A DNA stretch of 18,604 bases from an uncultured Mycoplasmatota bacterium (GCA_900552235.1 URYZ01000017.1:1-18604); one strand, 5' to 3'. Positions 6,671 to 17,254 are shown, counted from the first letter of the stretch. Program-made: numbers and translations. The notes: generated from the sequence alone by a model not told the origin.

Positions 6671-7525
6671 ATGAAAAAGTTTAAATTTATATTATTTTGT
6701 TTATTTTTTTTAATTAGTTTTTATATAACAGGAAGTAAAATATTAAATACAAGTTTAATTAACTATCTTATATATAATGAAGAACAAATAAGTAGTATGA
6801 AATATAATAATATGTTAAAAGAAATATCTAAAAGTATTGTTAACGATGTTGTTAAAGAAACAACTATTTTAGACAATAATATTATAATAAACAAAAATAA
6901 TTCTTCTTTTGTTAATTTGATAAAAAAGGATGATTATAAAGTATATATTTATAATACGCATGATGAAGAAGGTTATAGTAATAAAGGTTTCGAATTATAT
7001 AACACAACTCCTACAGTTAAACTTGCTAGTTATATGTTAAAAGATGAATTAAATAATTTAGGAATAAATGCTTTAGTAGAAGAGCGTCCTGTTATAAAAG
7101 AAATAAAAAAACAAGGGTTACCTTATCATTATAGTTATGATATTTCAAATAAGTATTGTAAAGAGATAAAAGGAAAATATCCTTCAATAATATATTTTAT
7201 TGATTTACATAGAGATGGTATTGATAAAAGTTTATCTACAGTTACAATAAATAATAAAACTTATGCTAAAATGATGTTTTTATTAGGTATGAAACATAGT
7301 AATTCTAATAAAAATTTAGAAGTAGTAACAAAGTTAAATAATTATTTAAATGATAATTATAAAGGATTAATGAGGAATATTTATAAAAGAAATGATATAA
7401 CATATTATCAATATTTTGATAGTCATAATTTTATAATTGAAGTAGGGGGACAAGATAATACATATCAAGAAGTATATAATTCAATAAAAGCATTTGCTAA
7501 GGCTTTAGAAAGTGATTTAAAATGA
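6671..7525 (+). CDS. spoIIP: Stage II sporulation protein P (peptidoglycan amidase/endopeptidase)
   Basis: 284 residues, shorter than the Bacillus protein (about 400) mainly in the N-terminal linker. SpoIIP works with SpoIID and SpoIIM to cut peptidoglycan during septal thinning and engulfment of the forespore. An N-terminal membrane helix at about 4-21 anchors the enzyme outside the mother-cell membrane. The catalytic amidase domain shows YIYNTHDEEGY (His97 and Glu100 are likely metal ligands), VKLASYMLKDELN, YSYDISNKYC, FIDLHRDGI (His180) and the late EVGGQDNTYQEV segment. The RBS GAAAGGG precedes the ATG. The stop TGA overlaps the ATG of the next gene (ATGA), implying coupled translation. 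This TGA also shows that TGA is read as stop here. Confidence 0.93.
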   Translation: MKKFKFILFCLFFLISFYITGSKILNTSLINYLIYNEEQISSMKYNNMLKEISKSIVNDVVKETTILDNNIIINKNNSSFVNLIKKDDYKVYIYNTHDEEGYSNKGFELYNTTPTVKLASYMLKDELNNLGINALVEERPVIKEIKKQGLPYHYSYDISNKYCKEIKGKYPSIIYFIDLHRDGIDKSLSTVTINNKTYAKMMFLLGMKHSNSNKNLEVVTKLNNYLNDNYKGLMRNIYKRNDITYYQYFDSHNFIIEVGGQDNTYQEVYNSIKAFAKALESDLK

Positions 7526-7845
7526 AAAAAGAAAGTATTTTTAAATTTATATTATTATGTTTTATTATATGTTTTTTAGTTATTTTATTTGCAGGTAAAA
7601 CAGGTTATTATGAAAAGAAATTAAGAGATAATAGTATTTTAACGGAAGAACAAATAAAAAAATTTGAAGAAGATTTAAAAAAAGGAAAAAGTGTTGATAT
7701 TTCTAATTATGTTATTAATGAAAATAAAGACTATACAACAAAACTTACAAGTGATGTTTACAGTGTTTCTTTAAAATTAGAAAAAACAATAGATAAAATA
7801 GTTAAGTTTATTTTTAATGAGGTTGGTAAAAATATAAATGATTAA
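7522..7845 (+). CDS. Small membrane-anchored protein coupled to spoIIP
   Basis: 107 residues of unknown function. A basic N-terminus and hydrophobic helix at about 7-24 anchor it; the rest is predicted outside. The middle is helical and charged (LTEEQIKKFEEDLKKGKSVD, about 40-59), followed by ISNYVINENKDY and a C-terminal amphipathic helix. Its ATG overlaps the spoIIP stop by 4 nt, so it is translated with spoIIP and probably acts in sporulation or in the same membrane. In Bacillus subtilis spoIIP is followed by yqxA, a small membrane protein of similar size; position and architecture agree, but I see no convincing sequence match and give no symbol. No clear terminator follows before the ppdK promoter. 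Confidence 0.8.
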   Translation: MKKESIFKFILLCFIICFLVILFAGKTGYYEKKLRDNSILTEEQIKKFEEDLKKGKSVDISNYVINENKDYTTKLTSDVYSVSLKLEKTIDKIVKFIFNEVGKNIND

Positions 7846-7911
7846 TTTTAGTTTAAAACAGGTATATTTTTTTACTTTTTTACTATTTTTATAGAATTAA
7901 TTGTATTTATT

Positions 7912-7920
7912 TGGTACAAT
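7912..7920 (+). promoter_or_regulatory. Extended -10 promoter of ppdK
   Basis: TGGTACAAT (TG at 7912-7913, TACAAT at 7915-7920) is an extended -10 element; the -35 region (about 7892-7897) is a poor match. The AGGAG site (7939-7943) and ATG (7953) follow. Confidence 0.5.
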
Positions 7921-7952
7921 ATTTCTGTAGGTAAAAATAGGAGAGTGATTAT

Positions 7953-10589
7953 ATGAAATATGTCTACAAGTTTAAAGAGGGAAATGCTTCTATGCGTAAT
8001 TTACTTGGAGGTAAAGGTGCTAATTTAGCAGAAATGACTAATTTAGGGCTTCCTATTCCACAAGGATTTACTATTACTACTGAAGCTTGTACTTCTTATT
8101 ATGAAAATGGGAAAAAAATAAGTAAGGAAATTGAAGAAGAGATACTTTCTAATTTAAAAGATTTAGAAGAACTTCAAGGTAAAAAATTTGGTGATAATTC
8201 TGATCCACTTTTAGTGTCTGTTCGAAGTGGTGCTCGTGCTAGTATGCCTGGTATGATGGATACTATCTTAAATTTAGGATTAAATGATATTGCAGTTGAA
8301 GGATTTGCTAAAAAAACTAATAATCCAAGATTTGCATATGATAGTTATCGTAGATTTATTCAAATGTATTCAGATGTTGTTATGGAAGTTCCAAAATCAT
8401 ATTTTGAAAAAATTATAGATGAATTAAAAGAAAGTCGTGGTATTAAATATGATACTGAACTTACTGTTGATGATTTAAAAGAGCTTGTTAAAAGATTTAA
8501 AGAAGTTTATAAAGCTTCAATGAATGGAGAAGAATTTCCACAAGATCCAATTGAACAATTAATGGGAGCAGTTAAAGCAGTATTTAGAAGTTGGGATAAT
8601 CCAAGAGCTATTGTATATCGTCGTATGAATGATATACCAGGTGACTGGGGTACTGCAGTTAATGTTCAATCTATGGTATTTGGTAATAAAGGAGAAACTA
8701 GTGGAACTGGTGTTGCTTTTACAAGAAATCCATCTACGGGAGAAAAAGGTATTTATGGTGAATATTTAATTAACGCTCAAGGTGAAGATGTAGTAGCAGG
8801 TGTTAGAACTCCTCAACCAATTAGTAAACTTCAAGAAGATTTACCTGAATGTTATAAAGAATTTATGGAAATTGCAAATAAATTAGAAGATCATTATTGT
8901 GATATGCAAGATATGGAATTTACTATTGAAGAAGGAAAATTATATTTTTTACAAACAAGAAATGGTAAAAGAACAGCACATGCTGCGATTAAGATTGCTT
9001 GTGATTTAGTAGATGAAGGAAAAATAACAAAAGAAGAAGCTGTTTTAAGAATTGATGCTAAAAGTCTAGATCAATTATTACATCCAACTTTTGATACTAC
9101 TGCTTTAAAAAATGGTTATAAGGTAGGTAGTGCTCTTCCTGCAAGTCCTGGTGCAGCAGCAGGTAAAATTTATTTTACTGCAAATGATGCTAAAAAACAT
9201 GGTGTTGGTGGACTTGGTGAAAGAGTTATCCTTGTTAGACTTGAAACAACTCCTGAAGATATTGAAGGTATGGCAGCAGCACAAGGTGTATTAACAGTTC
9301 GTGGAGGAATGACATCACATGCTGCCGTAGTTGCTCGTGGTATGGGAACTTGTTGTGTATCTGGTTGTGGTGAAATTAATATTAACGAACATGAAAAATA
9401 TTTTACATTAAATGGTGAAACATTTAAAGAAGGAGATTATATTTCATTAGATGGTTCAACTGGTAATATTTATAAAGGAGATATTAAAACTGCTCCAGCA
9501 AGTATTTCAGGTGATTTTGGAAGATTAATGAGTTGGGCTGATAGTTATAGAACTTTAGGAGTTAGAACAAATGCTGATAACCCTAGAGATACTAAAAAAG
9601 CTATTGAACTTGGGGCAGAAGGAATTGGACTTTGTCGTACTGAGCATATGTTCTTTGAAGAAGACCGTATTCCTAAAATTAGAAAAATGATTTTATCTGA
9701 TACATTTGAAGATAGAGAAAAAGCTTTAAATGAACTTATACCATTCCAAAAAGGTGATTTTAAAGCTATGTATAAGGAATTAAAAGGACTCCCAATGACA
9801 GTTAGATATTTAGATCCACCTCTACATGAATTCTTACCAACTTTAGAAGAAGATATAATCGCTCTAGCTAAAGAAATGAATGTAACAGTTGAACATTTAA
9901 AAGAAAAATGTAACACATTACATGAATTTAACCCAATGATGGGACATCGTGGATGTCGTTTAGCTGTAACTTATCCTGAAATTGCTAAAATGCAAACTCG
10001 TGCTTTAATGGAAGCTGCAATTGAAGTTAAAGAAGAAGATGGATATAATATTGTTCCTGAAATAATGATTCCACTTGTTGGAGATAAAAAAGAATTAAAA
10101 TTCGTTAAAGATATTGTTGTTGAAGTAGCTGAACAAGTTAAAAAAGAAAAAAATTCTGATATAGAATATCATATTGGAACAATGATTGAAGTTCCTCGTG
10201 CTGCTCTTACTGCAGATAAAATTGCTGAAGAAGCTGAATTCTTCTCATTTGGTACAAATGATTTAACACAAATGACTTTTGGCTTTTCAAGAGATGATGC
10301 AGGTAAGTTCTTAGATTCATATTATCAAAATAAAATATATGAACAAGACCCATTTGCTAAATTGGATCAAGAAGGTGTAGGACAACTTATTAAAATGGCT
10401 GTAGAAAAAGGAAAACAAACAAGACCAAATATTAAACTTGGTATTTGTGGTGAACATGGTGGTGAACCATCAAGTGTTGAATTCTGTTACAGAACAGGCT
10501 TAACTTATGTAAGTTGCAGCCCTTATCGTGTTCCTATTGCAAGGTTATCTGCAGCACAAGCAGCAATCAAATCTGGGGATAGAAAGTAA
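7953..10589 (+). CDS. ppdK: Pyruvate, phosphate dikinase
   Basis: 878-residue, full-length cytoplasmic enzyme interconverting pyruvate + ATP + phosphate with PEP + AMP + pyrophosphate. In fermentative Bacillota it often runs toward pyruvate and saves energy through PPi-linked glycolysis. N-terminal ATP-grasp nucleotide-binding domain: GGKGANLAEM (about 19-28), SVRSGARASMPGMMDT and the LQTRNGKRT end. The central phosphohistidine domain has GGMTSHAAVVARGMG with His456, next to the reference Clostridium symbiosum His455. The C-terminal PEP/pyruvate barrel has GLCRTEHMFF, EFNPMMGHRGCRL, FFSFGTNDLTQM and GICGEHGG with Cys832, next to reference Cys831. All three domains are intact. The RBS AGGAG lies 9 nt before the start. 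It is a single gene with its own promoter and terminator; no PPDK regulatory kinase is in the window. Confidence 0.97.
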   Translation: MKYVYKFKEGNASMRNLLGGKGANLAEMTNLGLPIPQGFTITTEACTSYYENGKKISKEIEEEILSNLKDLEELQGKKFGDNSDPLLVSVRSGARASMPGMMDTILNLGLNDIAVEGFAKKTNNPRFAYDSYRRFIQMYSDVVMEVPKSYFEKIIDELKESRGIKYDTELTVDDLKELVKRFKEVYKASMNGEEFPQDPIEQLMGAVKAVFRSWDNPRAIVYRRMNDIPGDWGTAVNVQSMVFGNKGETSGTGVAFTRNPSTGEKGIYGEYLINAQGEDVVAGVRTPQPISKLQEDLPECYKEFMEIANKLEDHYCDMQDMEFTIEEGKLYFLQTRNGKRTAHAAIKIACDLVDEGKITKEEAVLRIDAKSLDQLLHPTFDTTALKNGYKVGSALPASPGAAAGKIYFTANDAKKHGVGGLGERVILVRLETTPEDIEGMAAAQGVLTVRGGMTSHAAVVARGMGTCCVSGCGEININEHEKYFTLNGETFKEGDYISLDGSTGNIYKGDIKTAPASISGDFGRLMSWADSYRTLGVRTNADNPRDTKKAIELGAEGIGLCRTEHMFFEEDRIPKIRKMILSDTFEDREKALNELIPFQKGDFKAMYKELKGLPMTVRYLDPPLHEFLPTLEEDIIALAKEMNVTVEHLKEKCNTLHEFNPMMGHRGCRLAVTYPEIAKMQTRALMEAAIEVKEEDGYNIVPEIMIPLVGDKKELKFVKDIVVEVAEQVKKEKNSDIEYHIGTMIEVPRAALTADKIAEEAEFFSFGTNDLTQMTFGFSRDDAGKFLDSYYQNKIYEQDPFAKLDQEGVGQLIKMAVEKGKQTRPNIKLGICGEHGGEPSSVEFCYRTGLTYVSCSPYRVPIARLSAAQAAIKSGDRK

Positions 10590-10607
10590 TTTACTTAAAA
10601 TATATAT

Positions 10608-10649
10608 AAAGATTGAAATAAATATTTTTTACCTATTTCAATCTTTTTT
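10608..10649 (+). terminator. Terminator of ppdK
   Basis: AAAGATTGAAATA (10608-10620) pairs perfectly with TATTTCAATCTTT (10634-10646) and runs into T6 (10644-10649). Confidence 0.85.
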
Positions 10650-10675
10650 ATTGGAATTAAACAAGATAATAAATG

Positions 10676-10708
10676 CTTACCACAAAAAGCATTGACTATA
10701 ATGGTAAG
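10676..10708 (+). promoter_or_regulatory. Inverted repeat, candidate operator of the InlB-like gene
   Basis: CTTACCA (10676-10682) and TGGTAAG (10702-10708) are perfect inverted copies 19 nt apart. A TTGACT box (10692-10697) lies between them. The spacing suits a dimeric regulator contacting the DNA about two and a half helical turns apart (centre to centre about 26 bp). Function is inferred from position only. Confidence 0.35.
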
Positions 10709-10712
10709 TTGG

Positions 10713-10741
10713 TTGTTTTATAAAATATTATAACTTATAAT
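10713..10741 (+). promoter_or_regulatory. Predicted promoter of the InlB-like surface gene
   Basis: TTGTTT (10713-10718) and a perfect TATAAT (10736-10741) are separated by 17 nt. The start point would fall only a few nt before the AAAGGAGG ribosome binding site (10748-10755). A competing -35 (TTGACT, 10692) has no well-placed -10 of comparable quality. Confidence 0.4.
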
Positions 10742-10763
10742 GAAGTAAAAGGAGGAAAGAAAA

Positions 10764-12212
10764 ATGAAATTAAAAAAAATATTATTATTTCTATTTATTA
10801 CAGTTGTTGGTTTTTGTGGTGTAATAAGTGCAAATGCTTTAACAATTAGTGATGATGGAAAATATACATTAATATTAACTAGTAGTGATGGAGATGTTAG
10901 TATTGATGGTGCTAGTGAAAAAATTATAAGATTTAATGTTAATGAGGATGAAACAACAGTTAAATTATCTGAATTAACAAAAAAAATTGTACCATTTAAT
11001 GGTAGAACTGAATTTGCTTATTGGGGTAGCTTTACAGGAGAAAAAGAAAGTGAAGATATTGCAATAACTGAGTTTAATTGGAGTGGAGAAGTAGTCGGAG
11101 GAACATACACAAATGGTTTAACTTTATATGCAATATTTTCTGATAAAGTATTACAAGGAACTGGTACATATTATATAACTCTTGATGGTTTTGCCGGAAC
11201 AATAAATGGCGAAAAAATAGTAAAGTTAACTAGTAAAAGTACTGAATTTAAAACAGTTGATTTAACAAAATATACTCCAGTAAGAAAAGGTTATACTTTT
11301 GCTGGATGGGAATTAGATGGAAAGTTTGTAACATCAATTGACGTTAGTTATTTTGCTAATCGTGATTGTATAACATTAACAGCAACATATACACAAGATA
11401 CTTTTTCTGGTGAAGGAATCGTACTAAAATTAAATGCTAATGGTGGAAAACTAAATGGTAAAGAAATTAATAGTTATGATTACATAGGTGGAGAAAATTC
11501 AGGAACTACTATGTCACTTTTACCATATACTCCAGTAAGAGAAGGATATACTTTTAATGGATGGAATACTAAAAAAGATGGAAGTGGCGAAATATTAAAA
11601 TATGTTTATTGGAGATTCTGGGATAAAGAAAATGAAACTGATGTAGAAAAAGATACTTTAATAAAAGAAGATAATGGTTATGAAAGATATAAAAATGTAA
11701 CTTTATATGCTTCTTGGATTAAAAATAGTAGTGATGAGGATACTGTAAAAGAAATTGAAAATACTACTGGTATTAAAACTATTATTAGTTTTGAAAAGGA
11801 AGTTAGTAAAGATTATACTTTAGATATTAAACAAATTGATATTAAAAAAGAATTAGCTGATAAAAATATTAAATTTTTAGTTGATATCAATGTACTTGAA
11901 GGAGTTAACATTGTTAAAATTAATAATATTAAAATGAAAATTAAAATAGCATTACCGGACAACTTAAAAGACTATACTAAATATGAGGTTGTTTATATTG
12001 ATAATAATGAAGTAAAAGAAACAATCCCTGCCAAAGTTGAAAATGGATATATAGTATTTGAAACATCACATTTAAGTCAATATGGAATAGTAGCAACTAG
12101 TATAACTAATCCAAATACAAGTGATAATGTCATCAGTTATATAGTTATTAGTGCTTTAACATTATTAGGCTTAACTGTATTAGTTGTTAAAAGAAATAAA
12201 CAAACAATTTAA
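10764..12212 (+). CDS. Secreted InlB-repeat-like surface protein with sortase-like anchor
   Basis: 482 residues. The signal peptide is at 1-25 (basic start, hydrophobic core, ANA cleavage motif). Three beta-grasp modules of the Listeria-Bacteroides (InlB B-repeat, Flg_new) type follow: a divergent one at about 34-126 (ends GLTLYAIFSD), one at about 135-210 (TPVRKGYTFAGW ... LTATY) and one at about 219-318 (LNANGGKLNG ... TPVREGYTFNGW ... VTLYASW). Residues about 325-447 form a further beta domain ending FETSHLSQYGIVA, common as a stalk in Gram-positive surface proteins. The C-terminus has NPNTSDN at about 449, a hydrophobic helix and a basic tail (VKRNKQTI), which is the layout of a cell-wall sorting signal with a motif nearer to sortase B NPxT(N/S) than LPxTG. 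The AGGAGG site 8 nt before the ATG fixes the start. The likely role is adhesion or surface structure. Confidence 0.85.
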   Translation: MKLKKILLFLFITVVGFCGVISANALTISDDGKYTLILTSSDGDVSIDGASEKIIRFNVNEDETTVKLSELTKKIVPFNGRTEFAYWGSFTGEKESEDIAITEFNWSGEVVGGTYTNGLTLYAIFSDKVLQGTGTYYITLDGFAGTINGEKIVKLTSKSTEFKTVDLTKYTPVRKGYTFAGWELDGKFVTSIDVSYFANRDCITLTATYTQDTFSGEGIVLKLNANGGKLNGKEINSYDYIGGENSGTTMSLLPYTPVREGYTFNGWNTKKDGSGEILKYVYWRFWDKENETDVEKDTLIKEDNGYERYKNVTLYASWIKNSSDEDTVKEIENTTGIKTIISFEKEVSKDYTLDIKQIDIKKELADKNIKFLVDINVLEGVNIVKINNIKMKIKIALPDNLKDYTKYEVVYIDNNEVKETIPAKVENGYIVFETSHLSQYGIVATSITNPNTSDNVISYIVISALTLLGLTVLVVKRNKQTI

Positions 12213-12240
12213 AAGAAAAAATCCATCATATTATAATATA

Positions 12241-12273
12241 AAAAAATCTGCTTTAATTTGAAGCAGATTTTTT
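12241..12273. terminator. Shared bidirectional terminator of the InlB-like gene and gatD-like gene
   Basis: AAAAAATCTGCTT (12241-12253) is a perfect inverted copy of AAGCAGATTTTTT (12261-12273) around a 7-nt loop. It works on both strands, and the minus-strand stop codon of the gatD-like gene (12255-12253) lies at the arm/loop border. Confidence 0.85.
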
Positions 12274-12981
12274 ATATTTATTATAATGTAATGATACAAA
12301 TTCATCATAAGCTTTTGTTTCAAGGTTTAAATCGAATTCTTTAAATTTGTAATTTGGATTTTTTGATAAGATTAATTGCTTGAAAAATTCTTTGAAAAAG
12401 TTTGGATTTCTAACAAGTAATGGTCCAATTAGATAAGTTCCATAAAAGTTTTTGTAATGTATTCCTTCAAATTCATTATTGGTTCCAAAACCAACAACGC
12501 GCTTAAATAATGGATATTTAACTTCACTCATATAACTACTTTGATTTTGAAAACCGATAACTAATTCGTTTTCATCTTTGATAAATAATGAATCATTAAC
12601 AATTCTTTTTTCAGTTCTAATAACATCATATTTGAAAATACCTAATAATTTATGCTTTTTATTATTTTCAATTAAACTTTTTCCAAAAAGGTCAACACTA
12701 TTACCTGTTATTAAGAAAAACTTATTATTTTCTATCATATCTTTAATATCTTTTTTATATTTTTGCAAATGTTTTATTACAATTTTTTGGTTATTTTCTG
12801 TACCAGCATTCATGATAACTAAATCGTAATCTTTAAAAATAAGACTGTCATTAATTGATAAATACTTTATTTCATAATCTATTTGTTGATTTTCAAGTTC
12901 TTTAATAATTTCTTTTAGATTTCCTTTTTCTCCATAGAGATTTAAAAGATCATAATATAAATATGCTATAGTTAGTTTCAT
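12253..12981 (-). CDS. GatD-like class I glutamine amidotransferase homologue lacking catalytic residues
   Basis: 242 residues. GatD normally frees ammonia from glutamine for MurT, which amidates the D-Glu of lipid II. Family features: the N-terminal LYYDLLNLYGEKGN segment, IMNAGTENNQ (about 57-66), the nucleophile-elbow region at 88-101 (FFLITGNSVDLFGK), VIGFQNQSS, and FYGTYLIGPLLVRNP (about 179-193). In active enzymes the elbow has a Cys followed by GG and the last motif has His just before GP. Here the elbow has no Cys, the whole protein contains no cysteine, and the His position is Ile. It therefore cannot be a Cys-dependent glutaminase; a structural or ammonia-channelling role is possible. 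Its ATG overlaps the murT stop (TAATG), so the two are translationally coupled. Identity is inferred from MurT context plus motifs. Confidence 0.8.
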   Translation of the reverse strand: MKLTIAYLYYDLLNLYGEKGNLKEIIKELENQQIDYEIKYLSINDSLIFKDYDLVIMNAGTENNQKIVIKHLQKYKKDIKDMIENNKFFLITGNSVDLFGKSLIENNKKHKLLGIFKYDVIRTEKRIVNDSLFIKDENELVIGFQNQSSYMSEVKYPLFKRVVGFGTNNEFEGIHYKNFYGTYLIGPLLVRNPNFFKEFFKQLILSKNPNYKFKEFDLNLETKAYDEFVSLHYNKYKKSASN

Positions 12982-14303
12982 TATTTTCTTCCTTTCAATA
13001 TTTTTAATAGGGGAATAACGTAATCTGGATTAACAATAAAGTATATATTCCCTTTAGTGTCGTTTAAAGTTTTGTTTAAAGAATCTTTAAAATTTTTAAA
13101 TGTTATAATTTTCTTATCATCTATTCCTGCAAGTTTGATACGTGTTGCTATGTCATAACAGTTAGGGCCAACGCATATTACTTCATCAACATTACTATTT
13201 TTTAAAATTTCAAAATTAATATCATAAATCCATGAAACATCATTGTAAGGATAACGGTGACTTATTACTTCCCAACCAACTACTATAGTTTTTAAATCAT
13301 CACTTCTTTTAATATAGTGTAATGCTTGATTATAAGATGTACTATTTTCATTTTTACTATAGAAAACATAGGCATCTTTATCATTTATTTTAAAATGATT
13401 ACAAAGTTTATGGTCATATTCACTTTTACTTATATATGGAATAAATTTATCTGGATTTAAATTCAAACTATCTAATGTTGTAATTGTAGCTAAAATATTA
13501 TAAATGTTATATAAAATATTATTTAAAATTTTAATTTCATATTGATTATTTATTGTCATCGTTCCTTTGTCATAATCTATATTTGTAACTTTATATTTAC
13601 TAATAGGACGTTTAAATGAACATTTAGGGCAGTAGTAGTCACCATAAATCTCAAAGTGGTAATAATTATATTTAAGTTTGGTATTACATATTGGGCAATA
13701 TTCCATTACTAAGTTTTCATAATCATTATTTAGATATGAATATTTGTTTTCTTCAATACTATAATAGGTTACTGGACATTTTAAATCTAAAACAAATTTT
13801 TGTAGGTAAGGATCATCAGCATTGAGAATTAAATGTGTTTTACTTGTTAAACACATTTTAATGTCGTTATATACAAAATCAATATTTCCTTGTCTAGGTG
13901 GTTGGTCGCGTACAAGATTAGTTATCACTACAGTAGTGGGCTCTAATTTAGTATAAACTTGTTTAAAGTATCTTTCATCTATTTCATAAACTAAGTAATC
14001 GGCTTTTATATTTCCAAATAAATCAGATGCCTCAACTAACATAGTAACAATTCCTGATTTTAAGTTTCCTCCACGATGGTTATGTACAACTTTAAAACCT
14101 TGACTTTTTAGTGTTTCTGCAATTAGTTTAGAAGTTGTACCTTTGCCTGCAGAACCAGTTACTGCGATAATATTTTTAGGTAATTTAAATTTTTCTAATA
14201 TATTTTTATTAAGCTTTAAAGCAATACTTCCTGGTAGAGCACTACCTCTATGAAGCAGGTTTCCTGCAAACAAAGCCATTTTAGCAATTAATATAGAAAA
14301 CAT
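12981..14303 (-). CDS. murT: MurT-like Mur ligase (lipid II isoglutaminyl synthase, ligase subunit)
   Basis: 440 residues. MurT activates the D-Glu carboxylate of the lipid II stem peptide with ATP for amidation. Order of parts: N-terminal helix with LPGSIALKL; Mur-ligase ATP loop at 47-58 (AVTGSAGKGTTS); NHRGGNLKSG (75-84); YEIDE; LILNADDPYL (158-167); a four-Cys zinc ribbon (Cys203, 206, 225, 228), a known MurT insertion; and the C-terminal MurT domain with DVSWIYDINFE (355-365). The oddity is the ATP loop: Mur ligases usually read GTxGKTTT or GTxGKST, but here Lys54 is followed by Gly55, and Thr/Asn before it are Ser-Ala. The RBS AGGAG is 10 nt before the ATG. First gene of a two-gene operon with the gatD-like gene. 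Confidence 0.88.
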   Translation of the reverse strand: MFSILIAKMALFAGNLLHRGSALPGSIALKLNKNILEKFKLPKNIIAVTGSAGKGTTSKLIAETLKSQGFKVVHNHRGGNLKSGIVTMLVEASDLFGNIKADYLVYEIDERYFKQVYTKLEPTTVVITNLVRDQPPRQGNIDFVYNDIKMCLTSKTHLILNADDPYLQKFVLDLKCPVTYYSIEENKYSYLNNDYENLVMEYCPICNTKLKYNYYHFEIYGDYYCPKCSFKRPISKYKVTNIDYDKGTMTINNQYEIKILNNILYNIYNILATITTLDSLNLNPDKFIPYISKSEYDHKLCNHFKINDKDAYVFYSKNENSTSYNQALHYIKRSDDLKTIVVGWEVISHRYPYNDVSWIYDINFEILKNSNVDEVICVGPNCYDIATRIKLAGIDDKKIITFKNFKDSLNKTLNDTKGNIYFIVNPDYVIPLLKILKGRK

Positions 14304-14339
14304 ATTTTATCATCTCCTAAAAATAATTATAAACTAAAA

Positions 14340-14368
14340 AATATCTTAAAACAATAAAAATGTGTCAA
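14340..14368 (-). promoter_or_regulatory. Predicted promoter of the murT operon
   Basis: Read on the minus strand, a perfect -35 box TTGACA (14368-14363) is followed after 17 nt by GATATT (14345-14340). It lies 37 nt before the murT start. The rest of the 440-nt gap to the ABC gene holds a repeat (14423) and a gene-remnant-like frame. Confidence 0.5.
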
Positions 14369-14422
14369 CGAATGTCTAATTTATATAATAATAAAGTTAT
14401 GAAAATGATATACAAAGCATAT

Positions 14423-14439
14423 CAAACAAATGTATGAAA
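14423..14439 (+). repeat. Direct repeat copy 1 (paired with 17513-17529)
   Basis: CAAACAAATGTATGAAA is identical at 14423-14439 and 17513-17529. Similarity continues downstream with small changes (TATATTGAACAT versus TATGTTGACAACAT), for about 30 nt in all. The two copies lie 3.09 kb apart on either side of the ABC transporter gene and toxI. Confidence 0.6.
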
Positions 14440-14611
14440 TTATATTGAACATGTACATACTATAAATGTTTTTTTAGTTGTATCAACATCTTTACAATAT
14501 GAAATAAAAAGTATGTTTAAAAATATGATTGGTTTAAAGAAAAGGGGTATAAATTTGTTTTTTACAGATATAGATAAATTAAAGATTTTAATGCTTGAAG
14601 AATTAGAGTAA
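14438..14611 (+). pseudogene. Possible gene remnant
   Basis: An open frame of 57 codons without a usable start runs from just after a TGA to TAA at 14609-14611. The product has a protein-like composition (LVVSTSLQYEIK, then KKRGINLFFTDIDKLK, ending MLEELE) and helical periodicity, but the only sizeable in-frame start (ATG 14513) lacks a ribosome binding site. It could be the 3' end of a decayed gene. I cannot assign it to a family, and in AT-rich DNA chance is a real alternative. Confidence 0.22.
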
Positions 14612-14743
14612 CTATGTAATATTTGTAATAGATAATTATAAGTTTACATTAAAATGCCAGTTTTAATTATATTGTTTGTTATTAGAATTTATGTGTTATA
14701 TTATTATATTAGATTAATATTATTATATGGAAAGGGAATTAAT

Positions 14744-17248
<2,505 letters not shown>

Positions 17249-17254
17249 AATATA

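Noticed and set aside
9545..9916. Minus-strand ORF inside ppdK
   Set aside because: It overlaps the conserved PEP-binding domain of ppdK on the opposite strand and shows no RBS or recognisable motif.
12578..12829. Plus-strand ORF inside the gatD-like gene, and similar shadows at 6384-6587, 15457-15645 and 18304-18525
   Set aside because: All are embedded in genes with family motifs on the other strand and have no start signals.
14654..14743. N-terminal extension of the ABC transporter from ATG 14654
   Set aside because: No RBS precedes it, the extension is a hydrophobic low-complexity stretch before a cytoplasmic ATPase, and a good RBS fits the ATG at 14744.
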